Source: Methylocystis sp. KS32
GTDB taxonomy: Bacteria; Pseudomonadota; Alphaproteobacteria; Rhizobiales; Beijerinckiaceae
Assembly (NCBI GenBank): GCA_002862095.1
Contig: PHSQ01000002.1
Span: forward strand, 434,001 to 498,000
Reading direction: 5' to 3'
DNA length: 64,000 nucleotides
A program made the translations under genes and the position numbers. Shown piece by piece: positions 6,720 through 13,751 of this stretch. The notes under the pieces are model-generated. The model was not told where the DNA came from, ran no database searches, and was given only the letters and a program-made list of their open reading frames with translations. Within the stretch, counting starts at the first letter, position 1. Every line of letters begins with the position of its first letter.

Positions 6720-7855
6720 TCGTCGTACTCTTCGCGAGCCTTCGAATCCGCGACAACGGCGGAACCGACGTTGCAGATCAGCCTGTGATCCGGAAAAATC
6801 GTCAGCGTGCGAATCGCCACGTTGAAGCGGATGTCGCCATCGGGGGCGATCACGCCGAGCGATCCGCAATAGACGCCGCGCGCCGCGCATTCGAGGTCGC
6901 GGATGATTTCCATCGCCCTTATTTTCGGGGCGCCGGTCACCGAACCGCAGGGGAAAAGCCCGGTGAAGAGATCCTTCAGCGTAACGCCTTCCCGCAATCG
7001 CGCTTCGATGCCGGAGGTCATCTGGTGCAGGGTTGGATAAGTCTGCACCGTGAAGAGATCCGCCACCCTCACCGAGCCGACTTCCGCGAGGCGCGACAGA
7101 TCATTGCGCAGCAGATCGACGATCATCAGATTTTCGGCGCGCGATTTCTCGTCTTCCACCAGATATTTGGCGCGCGCCATGTCCTCCAGCGGCATGAACC
7201 CCCTCTGCGCCGTGCCCTTCATCGGCCGGGCGCGAATGTCGCGGCCTCTCGCCTCGAAAAAAACCTCCGGCGACAATGAAACGACCGTCTCCTCGCCGAG
7301 CGCCACGACGCCGCCATAGGCGACCGGCTGGCGTTTGCGGAGCGCCTGATAAAGCGCCATTGGATCGCCTTCATAGCGCCCATAAAGGGGGAAGGTCAGA
7401 TTGATCTGATAGACGTCGCCCGCGAAAATAAAGTCGCGGCACTTCTTGAAACGCTCGGCGTATTGCTCGCGGCTCCAGGCGGGCGTGAGGGAGATGATCG
7501 ACTCCGCGCTTTCGTCGCCAGTCGGGGCGGTAAAGGGCTTTGGTTCGGCGAAGGCGCCAAACAGCAACAACGGCGTCGGCGACGCCGGCGTGGTTTGGGC
7601 GTGGAATTTCGGCTCCAGCGCGTAGCCGAGTTCGTAACTGGCGTAGCCGGCAAGATGCGAACCCCGCCGCGACGCGGCCTCCATCCGCGAAAACGCCTCC
7701 GCCACCTCGTCGGCGTCCCTGGCGACGATGATCTCTTCCGGCGCATCGAAAAGGAGGGAACGGCCGCCGTCGCGGCCGTCTTCGAACAGCACGAAGGGTC
7801 GATCCATCGAGGCGCCCGTCTTTTGGGCGGTGGGGCCGGCGGCGTCAGTCATCAA
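6683..7855 (-). CDS. pabB: Aminodeoxychorismate synthase component I
   Basis: A 390-residue chorismate-binding enzyme. It shows the C-terminal signatures LKDLFTGLFPCGSVTGAPKI (residues ~290-310) and RGVYCGSLGVIAPDGDIRFNVAIRT-type residues before the YDECLIKA end. It makes 4-amino-4-deoxychorismate from chorismate with ammonia or glutamine, feeding PabC next to it. The start is ambiguous: ATG codons at 7855, 7852 and 7807 are all in frame, and the last (MDRPFVLFEDG) matches the usual family start best. Confidence 0.88.
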   Translation of the reverse strand: MMTDAAGPTAQKTGASMDRPFVLFEDGRDGGRSLLFDAPEEIIVARDADEVAEAFSRMEAASRRGSHLAGYASYELGYALEPKFHAQTTPASPTPLLLFGAFAEPKPFTAPTGDESAESIISLTPAWSREQYAERFKKCRDFIFAGDVYQINLTFPLYGRYEGDPMALYQALRKRQPVAYGGVVALGEETVVSLSPEVFFEARGRDIRARPMKGTAQRGFMPLEDMARAKYLVEDEKSRAENLMIVDLLRNDLSRLAEVGSVRVADLFTVQTYPTLHQMTSGIEARLREGVTLKDLFTGLFPCGSVTGAPKIRAMEIIRDLECAARGVYCGSLGVIAPDGDIRFNVAIRTLTIFPDHRLICNVGSAVVADSKAREEYDECLIKARFLTGD

Positions 7856-7996
7856 AGGCGGCGCTCATATTTGCCTTTTGGAGTATAGCAGGTGCATCCA
7901 CCTAAGGAATGACGGACCGTTGAGCAATCCCTGGGCCGCAAAATTGCCCGCGACGGCTGCGCGCGCTATGGGGCTGAGAGGAGTTCTGGAAAATTC

Positions 7997-8845
7997 ATGA
8001 GCCAAGATACTAGCTCCCCTTTGCGTCTGTTATTCGTCGGCGACGTCGTGGGCCGCGCTGGCCGGGCCGCGGTGCAATCGCGCCTGCCGCGTCTGCGCGA
8101 GGCCTGGGCGCTCGACTTCGTCATTGTGAATGGCGAGAACGCCGCCGGCGGCTTCGGCATCACCGAGGCTATTTGCGACGAGTTGCTCCAGGCGGGAGCG
8201 GATTGCGTCACGCTCGGCAATCACGCCTTCGACCAACGGGAAGCGCTGGTTTTCATCGAGCGGCAGCCGCGCCTGCTACGGCCCATCAATTATCCGTCCG
8301 GAACTCCCGGACGCGGAGCCAATGTCTACCGCGCGGCGCGAGGCCAGCAGGTTCTGGTCGTCAATGTTCAGGGCCGGGTTTTCATGGATCAACTCGACGA
8401 CCCTTTCGCCGCGATAGAACGCGAACTGGGGGCCTGTCCGCTCGGCGTCGCCTGCGACGCGATCATGATCGACATGCACGCGGAAACGACGAGCGAGAAA
8501 ATGGCTATGGCGCATTTCGTAGACGGCCGCGCCTCGCTCGTCGCTGGCACGCATACTCATGTGCCGACGGCCGACAGCCAGATTCTGGCCAATGGCGCCG
8601 GCTATATTTCCGACGCTGGAATGACCGGCGACTACGACTCGGTTATCGGCATGGAAAAAGAGGAGCCTTTGCGCCGTTTCACCCGCAAGACGCCAGGGGC
8701 GCGTTTCGAACCCGCTCAGGGCGAGGCGACCCTGTGCGGGGTCGCGGTGGAGATCGGCGCCGACGGGCTCGCGCGGAAAATCGCTCCGGTGAGGCTTGGC
8801 GGCAGACTCTCTCAGGCGTGGCCGGAGTTCTGGGGCGCGCCTTGA
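7997..8845 (+). CDS. YmdB-family metallophosphoesterase
   Basis: A 282-residue protein of the TIGR00282/YmdB family. Metal-binding blocks are LLFVGDVVGRAGR (residues ~11-23), NGENAAGG (~45), LGNHAFDQ (~74), DMHAETTSEKMA (~155) and GTHTHVPTADS (~180). Characterised relatives are 2',3'-cyclic nucleotide phosphodiesterases. It is divergent from pabB. In related genomes this gene often follows a 5-formyltetrahydrofolate cyclo-ligase gene; that gene is not present here. Confidence 0.88.
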   Translation: MSQDTSSPLRLLFVGDVVGRAGRAAVQSRLPRLREAWALDFVIVNGENAAGGFGITEAICDELLQAGADCVTLGNHAFDQREALVFIERQPRLLRPINYPSGTPGRGANVYRAARGQQVLVVNVQGRVFMDQLDDPFAAIERELGACPLGVACDAIMIDMHAETTSEKMAMAHFVDGRASLVAGTHTHVPTADSQILANGAGYISDAGMTGDYDSVIGMEKEEPLRRFTRKTPGARFEPAQGEATLCGVAVEIGADGLARKIAPVRLGGRLSQAWPEFWGAP

Positions 8846-8982
8846 ACGAAGCGGAACGAAAGCAGCCGCGTCGTCCGCGCCTTGCCATCAAAAAGCCGCT
8901 TACTCCAAGTCTCGCTCGGCGGCGGCGCTTTCGCGCGGAGGCGGCGACCACTATCTTGAGACTCTCGAAGCGAGAAAGATTC

Positions 8983-9261
8983 ATGCGGGACGACACAATT
9001 CTGGCGCTCGAGGCCTTTTATCCATACGGATACAAGGGTCGTGAAATGATCGCCGTCGCCGCTCCCTTCCCTATGTCGGGGGAAACGCCGGAAATCATTG
9101 GCCGCCGCGTCGCGATCGCGGGCGCCTGCTACCGGGTGTTGGGCGTGGCCCGGCAGATCACCGGCAAAATCCATAAGGGGGAACCCATTGGGCTCGAAGT
9201 CGCCGTCGAGATCGAATCCAGCGGCGAAAACGAGACCGACAGCGCGGCGGGCGCCCAATAG
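8983..9261 (+). CDS. Conserved small protein of unknown function
   Basis: I do not recognise this 92-residue protein. It begins MRDDTILALEAFYPYGYKGR and contains a run of beta-like segments (REMIAVAAPFPM, RRVAIAGACYRVLGVARQIT) followed by an acidic tail. GAGAAAG lies six bases before the ATG. Its stop is one base before the next gene's start, so the two are co-transcribed, and the SGNH/GSCFA genes that follow suggest a shared envelope or polysaccharide role. Confidence 0.6.
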   Translation: MRDDTILALEAFYPYGYKGREMIAVAAPFPMSGETPEIIGRRVAIAGACYRVLGVARQITGKIHKGEPIGLEVAVEIESSGENETDSAAGAQ

Positions 9262-9262
9262 C

Positions 9263-10018
9263 ATGATTTCATTCGTTGGCTTCGGCCATAGCCATATCGT
9301 CGCCCTGGCGCACGGCTGTTATGCGATGATGGAGCGCGGCGAGCGATTTCACGGCCAGGCGCTGAAGGGAAGCTTCTATTATTTCTACGGCGACGAACTG
9401 TCCCCGGCTATTTTGAATGGGACGCTGAATCCCCGCATTCCGCATAAAATAGCCGAGGACGACGCGCGGTTCGTCTTGCTGTCGTCGGGCGGCAACGAGC
9501 ACAGCGCCTTGGCGATCATTCAGATGCAAGAGCGTTTCGATTTCATTCTGGGCTCCGCGCCCGAACTGCCGATCGACGCCGACGCGACTTTGCTTCCCGA
9601 AGCCGTGGTGAGAGAAACCTTGCGGGAAGCCATGACGGAGTCTCTCGATACGCTGCGCGCATTTCGCGACGCGACGAGTCTTCCACTGGCGCAAGTCGAA
9701 CCTCCGCCCCCTTTGCCGGGAGCCCAGGTTCTCGCCAATCCGGGCGAGTTCCTGCACACGATGGTCGACGCCAGCCGGCTTTCCTCAGACTCCCTGCGTT
9801 ATAAGATGTGGCGCGTCCAGTGTGAGCTTTATCGAGAGTCTTGCGCGCGGCTTGGCGTCATTTACGCGCCTGTCCCCAGCGAATTTATAACCGAGGCCGG
9901 AATGCTGGCGCCGCTTGCATGGGGTAAGGACGCAACTCACGCCAATACGCTTTTTGGCGAACGAATGGTGACCGAGGCCTTGTCGCTGCTCTCCAGCCAA
10001 CTCAATCCGGGCGTTTGA
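9263..10018 (+). CDS. SGNH-hydrolase-like protein
   Basis: A 251-residue protein beginning MISFVGFGHSHIVALAHG, which places a GHSH motif where SGNH hydrolases have GDSH or GDS. The later VLLSSGGNEHSALAII block (near residue 72) supplies a GNEH motif equivalent to the glycine and asparagine blocks. It ends with KDATHANTLFGERMV, reminiscent of the catalytic D-x-x-H block. So it is probably an SGNH-type esterase or acetyltransferase with a divergent nucleophile region. It lies between a small unknown gene and a GSCFA gene (5-bp gap). Confidence 0.55.
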   Translation: MISFVGFGHSHIVALAHGCYAMMERGERFHGQALKGSFYYFYGDELSPAILNGTLNPRIPHKIAEDDARFVLLSSGGNEHSALAIIQMQERFDFILGSAPELPIDADATLLPEAVVRETLREAMTESLDTLRAFRDATSLPLAQVEPPPPLPGAQVLANPGEFLHTMVDASRLSSDSLRYKMWRVQCELYRESCARLGVIYAPVPSEFITEAGMLAPLAWGKDATHANTLFGERMVTEALSLLSSQLNPGV

Positions 10019-10022
10019 TCGC

Positions 10023-11138
10023 ATGGCTTCGCATCCCTACAGCCGCTTGCCCGACTATGCGAATTGGCGGCGCGCCGTGAGCCGCGTTTCCCCCGGCGAC
10101 CTCGATCCCATGGTCGAGGCGCCATTTCGCTTCGGCGCCAGCGCTAGAGTGGTGACGGCCGGAAGTTGTTTCGCCCAGCACATCGGCCGTTTTCTCAGGG
10201 CGAAGGGGTGCGCTTATCTCGTGACGGAGCCCGCTCACGCCATCGTGGGCCCGAACGCGCGAAGCGTGCTGAATTACGGGGTCTATAGCGCGCGCTACGG
10301 GAATATTTACACCAGTCGACAACTGCTTCAATTGTTCGAGCGAGCCTACGGCCGCTTCACTCCGCGAGAAGACGTCTGGCGTGAGAGCGAAACGGTTTTT
10401 CTCGACCCTTTCCGGCCCAATATCCAGCCGCGGGGATTCAATTCCCTGCGCGAATTTGAAATCGACCGAGCCCGCCATTTTAAAGCCGTTCGCGACGCCT
10501 TCGAAAATCTCGATGTTTTCATCTTCACGCTCGGCCTGACGGAAAGCTGGCGCATGCGCGCCGACGGCGCGGTCTATCCTGTTTGCCCCGGCGTCGTGGG
10601 CGGCGAATTTTCGGGGGAGAAATATGAATTCATAAATCTCACGGTGGATGACGTCGTTGACGACATGAGCGCCTTTCTGGAGGGCTTGCGGGGAGTGAAT
10701 CCAGCGGCCCGCGTGATTCTCACCGTTTCGCCGGTGCCGCTCGTCGCCACCGCCGAGGCCCGTCATGTCCTCGTTTCCACCATGTATTCGAAATCGGTTT
10801 TGCGCGTGGCCTGCGACCAGCTCGCCCGGCGTTTCGAGGGAGTCGCCTATTTTCCATCCTACGAAATCATCGCCGGCGGCTTCGCCTCGAAAAATTATTT
10901 CGCCGAGGACAAACGCAGCATCACCGAAGAGGGCGTCGCCCATGTGATGTCCATCTTCGAGCGACATTTTCTCGAAGACTCGGAACAACAAACGGCGATG
11001 CGCCTTGCGCTACAATTGCTCAACGCGCAATCGGGCGATAATCGGGTTCAGGCGGTGGCCAAGGCGATGAAGCTTATGTGTGATGAAGAGGCGCTCGATA
11101 TTGATCCGCCCAAGAAAAATCACGGGAATCCGGATTAG
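10023..11138 (+). CDS. GSCFA-domain protein
   Basis: A 371-residue protein containing the name-giving motif in VVTAGSCFAQHIGRFL (residues ~42-57), followed by IFTLGLTESW (~175) and VILTVSPVPLVATA (~235), the hallmarks of the GSCFA family. GSCFA proteins are related to SGNH/GDSL hydrolases and often sit in polysaccharide or O-acetylation loci. It is the third gene in a short run with another SGNH-like protein, and a strong hairpin terminator follows about 90 bp downstream. Confidence 0.85.
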   Translation: MASHPYSRLPDYANWRRAVSRVSPGDLDPMVEAPFRFGASARVVTAGSCFAQHIGRFLRAKGCAYLVTEPAHAIVGPNARSVLNYGVYSARYGNIYTSRQLLQLFERAYGRFTPREDVWRESETVFLDPFRPNIQPRGFNSLREFEIDRARHFKAVRDAFENLDVFIFTLGLTESWRMRADGAVYPVCPGVVGGEFSGEKYEFINLTVDDVVDDMSAFLEGLRGVNPAARVILTVSPVPLVATAEARHVLVSTMYSKSVLRVACDQLARRFEGVAYFPSYEIIAGGFASKNYFAEDKRSITEEGVAHVMSIFERHFLEDSEQQTAMRLALQLLNAQSGDNRVQAVAKAMKLMCDEEALDIDPPKKNHGNPD

Positions 11139-11230
11139 GGCGAATCGGGGAGCGAACAGTATGACGAGTTTGATCGCGCATTGTTCGAACCGAGACGCCT
11201 GCGCCGCTTCCGCGATATCCTAAAAAGCCG

Positions 11231-11269
11231 AACAGGCCCCTCCCGCGTTTGACTGGGAGGGGCCTGTTT
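11231..11269 (+). terminator. Rho-independent terminator after the GSCFA gene
   Basis: AACAGGCCCCTCCC (11231-11244) pairs with GGGAGGGGCCTGTT (11255-11268) around a 10-base loop and is followed by TTTC. The stem is perfect and GC-rich. The short T run makes it moderate on the plus strand. Confidence 0.75.
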
Positions 11270-11312
11270 CGGACCCGCCACGCTTGAGAAGTTTCGCGCG
11301 CCGAGCCATGCG

Positions 11313-11357
11313 AAAAGGCGTCACGCCGGAGCCACCGCTCCAGACGTGACGGCTTTC
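11313..11357 (-). terminator. Rho-independent terminator of the 63-residue membrane protein gene
   Basis: Read on the minus strand, GTCACGTCTGGAGC and GCTCCGGCGTGAC form a long stem with a four-base loop, followed by GCCTTTT. It begins eight bases after the stop codon of the small gene, which supports that gene being a real, discretely transcribed unit. Confidence 0.65.
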
Positions 11358-11364
11358 AAGATGA

Positions 11365-11556
11365 TTACTGGATCATACGGCTGGTCTTGCCCACGCCTTC
11401 GCTTCCGAGCGACTGACGTCCGTTGCCCGTCCCGTTGGTGCCTTCCGGAGAAATCCAGTCCGGAACCCAGGTGAGCATCACGATAATGAAGGCGACGATG
11501 CCCGCCACGTACATCAGAGTCTTGCCGATTTCCGCGCCGCTGTGAACACTGGCCAT
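11365..11556 (-). CDS. Small single-pass membrane protein
   Basis: A 63-residue protein with one hydrophobic helix at residues 13-32 (LMYVAGIVAFIIVMLTWVPDW) and a polar, glycine- and serine-rich tail with NGTGNGRQSLGSEG. CAGGGGGAAAAC just before the ATG gives a strong ribosome binding site, and a dedicated terminator follows. I do not recognise the family. A monocistronic unit with strong signals suggests high expression, perhaps as an accessory subunit of a membrane complex; that is speculation. Confidence 0.6.
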   Translation of the reverse strand: MASVHSGAEIGKTLMYVAGIVAFIIVMLTWVPDWISPEGTNGTGNGRQSLGSEGVGKTSRMIQ

Positions 11557-12109
11557 GTTTTCCCCCTGTTGTTTGTTTTTAGACCATGAATGCTTGCCGC
11601 ATCGCCAGTAGCGTAACCCGATTCAAATTCATTGGCAATGCGGCGAATAGCGCATTTTTAAAAAATTCATATCCTATTGAATTCACGGTATATTATAAAG
11701 GTATTTCAGAAAATGCGCGCGCTTTTTGGTTTTCTTCCAGAGTCTCGCGTCGCCCTTCGCCGGCCCGATTTCGCATATGCGCGCCGCCCAAATTCGAATA
11801 TCGAATCTCTTTGCCGCATTCTAAAGAATTCGGACGGTCCGCAAACTCGATTGTGGCTCTCCGCCGCGACAGTTTGTTAAATACCACCGTTCGCGGAAAC
11901 GGAGCTATTCTCAATTGAGTCGCGCCCTTTTGACCAGACTCCTCGCACCTTGTTTTTCGCGCCGCGAGTCGCATAGTCGTGGAAAACGCGCCCGCCTGGA
12001 AACGCGCTTGCGCCAGCTTGCGGCGATTGTCGCCTTGACGGCCGACCTTCAACCCGAGGCCGGCGCAACTCAGGATTTTCCGCAAAATCAGGAAGATGGG
12101 TTCCCGCAA
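11557..12109. other. Intergenic region without a supported gene
   Basis: About 550 bp. The first 150 bp are AT-rich and include ATTCACGGTATATTATAAAG, plausible promoter sequence for the small membrane-protein gene or for rightward transcription. Reading frames present on both strands have arginine- or serine-rich, shadow-like composition and no family match that I recognise. Confidence 0.5.
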
Positions 12110-12358
12110 ATGCAACGAAAGGAAAACCACACGCCTGGATTCGACTTCTGCCCGCCGCCTCATGCGCCAGAGTGCATCGCGCACGCCGCGAAGGGAGCGG
12201 CGCAGGCCGCGTGCGAGGAAGAGGTCAGGATTTATATCGAGACTGTGTTCGCCTATCGTGAATGTCTCTCCTTCGAGATCGAACGCGCGGTGCGCGAATC
12301 GAATGACGCGCTTGATCGCTGGAGATGCGGAAAATCGGGAAGCAACCGTTGCAAATGA
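12110..12358 (+). CDS. Small cysteine-containing protein, function unknown
   Basis: An 82-residue frame starting MQRKENHTPGFDFCPPPHAP. It has regularly placed cysteines and an amphipathic helix (YIETVFAYRECLSFEIERAV, residues 47-66) ending in RWRCGKSGSNRCK. The helix plus paired cysteines resembles short alphaproteobacterial secreted or periplasmic proteins. The frame is open upstream to 11915, but no convincing start or ribosome site exists there, and the one used here is also weak. It ends 16 bp before the glycosyltransferase start. Confidence 0.4.
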   Translation: MQRKENHTPGFDFCPPPHAPECIAHAAKGAAQAACEEEVRIYIETVFAYRECLSFEIERAVRESNDALDRWRCGKSGSNRCK

Positions 12359-12374
12359 CCAGCTCGGCCGAACA

Positions 12375-13691
12375 ATGACCCGCGCGACGACACAGGGCGC
12401 CTTCGACCGCCCGGTGATCTATGACATCACCCGGCTGATCACGCGCGCGCTCAATCCAAATCCCAATGGCATCGACCGCGTGGATTTTGCGTTGGCCCGC
12501 CATTTCCTGGCCGGCGCCGGCCCGGAGCGAAACGCATTGTTCTGCTCTCTTGTCGGTCCACGCGTGGCGCCGGCCCATCTCGCCATGCAAGCGATCGAGG
12601 AAATCGAGTCTTGTTGGCGCGAGTCGGTCGACCCGGCGCGCGATCCGGCCCTCGAACGGCTGGTCGGCGCCTTCGAAAAGCCCGCGACGGACTCGTCGAA
12701 GGCGCGGCGGATCGCGCGACCCCAGTTCGACCGCGCGAGACAGAACTGGCGCGACCTCCGCCGCTGGGCTTTTAATTTGGGTTCGACGGTGGAGCGGATC
12801 CCGCATGGCGCCGCCTATGTCAATGTCAGCCAGTTCTTGCTGGACAAGCCCTGGTTCACGGGATGGCTGACTCAAAGGCCCGACATAAGGCCTGCGTTCT
12901 TCGTGCATGATCTTTTGACCATCGACCACCCCGAATTCTTCTGGAAGGACGAGGCGAAAAAGGGACCGCGCCGTCTCTCGGCCATCGTTCGGTTCGGCGC
13001 CGGCGCGATCGTGGGATCGGAAGTTCTCGCGAAGCGCCTTCGCGCCTTCTCCCTCGCCCAAGGCCGGGCGGAATTGCCCATTTGCGTCGCGCCTCTGCCG
13101 GCTGCGGCCGTTTTCGAGCAGCGAATTCAACCCGATCCACGCCTCGGCGATAAAAACTATTTTGTCGTGTGCGGCACCATCGAACCGCGCAAAAATCACA
13201 TGATGCTGCTGAACGTTTGGCGCCGCTTGGTCGAGCGGCGCGGTGCGGCCGCGCCAAAACTGGTCATTGTCGGCAAGCGCGGCTGGCTCAATCAAAATGT
13301 GATCGACATGGTGAGCCGCTCGCCCGCGCTATCCGCCACCGTCGTCGAGGTCTCGGGCCTGTCGACGCCGGGGCTGAGGAGCCTTCTCGCCGGGGCGCGC
13401 GCCTTGCTGATGCCTTCCTTCGCGGAAGGATACGGCCTGCCGGTGGCGGAGGCGCTGGCGGCGAATGTGCCGGTCATCGCGTCCGATCTCGACGTTTTCC
13501 GCGAGTTCGGCGGCGACGCCCCGGTCTATCTCGATCCGCTTGACGGCGCCGGCTGGCTGATGGCGATCGAGTCTTTCGCGGAGGCGGATTCGCCATTGCG
13601 GGAAGACGCGCTCGCTCGCGCGGCCTACGTCAGCAATGGTGGAAGCGAGGCTTTTTTTTCGGCCGTGGACGAATTTGTCGCGCGCTTGTGA
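12375..13691 (+). CDS. Glycosyltransferase family 4 protein
   Basis: A 438-residue GT-B enzyme. The C-terminal half has NYFVVCGTIEPRKNHMMLL (near residue 258), KLVIVGKRGW, and the donor-binding block LLMPSFAEGYGLPVAEALA with glutamates in EGYGLPVAEAL (~350). It transfers a sugar from an activated donor, probably in surface polysaccharide synthesis. The start at 12375 (MTRATTQGAF) is used because earlier codons are not conserved-looking. The sugar and acceptor are unknown. Confidence 0.85.
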   Translation: MTRATTQGAFDRPVIYDITRLITRALNPNPNGIDRVDFALARHFLAGAGPERNALFCSLVGPRVAPAHLAMQAIEEIESCWRESVDPARDPALERLVGAFEKPATDSSKARRIARPQFDRARQNWRDLRRWAFNLGSTVERIPHGAAYVNVSQFLLDKPWFTGWLTQRPDIRPAFFVHDLLTIDHPEFFWKDEAKKGPRRLSAIVRFGAGAIVGSEVLAKRLRAFSLAQGRAELPICVAPLPAAAVFEQRIQPDPRLGDKNYFVVCGTIEPRKNHMMLLNVWRRLVERRGAAAPKLVIVGKRGWLNQNVIDMVSRSPALSATVVEVSGLSTPGLRSLLAGARALLMPSFAEGYGLPVAEALAANVPVIASDLDVFREFGGDAPVYLDPLDGAGWLMAIESFAEADSPLREDALARAAYVSNGGSEAFFSAVDEFVARL

Positions 13692-13751
13692 CCCCACCGG
13701 ATTTCGCGTCCAGCCAATCGCCCACGACGCGCGAAACTGATAAAAGACGGC

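Noticed and set aside
7869-7996. 6S RNA gene before the YmdB-like gene
   Set aside because: I looked for the 6S-like long hairpin often found near this locus, but the 128 bp show no convincing long pairing.
11693-12184. 163-residue minus-strand protein
   Set aside because: Arginine-rich composition with no ribosome site, and it overlaps the better-supported small cysteine protein.
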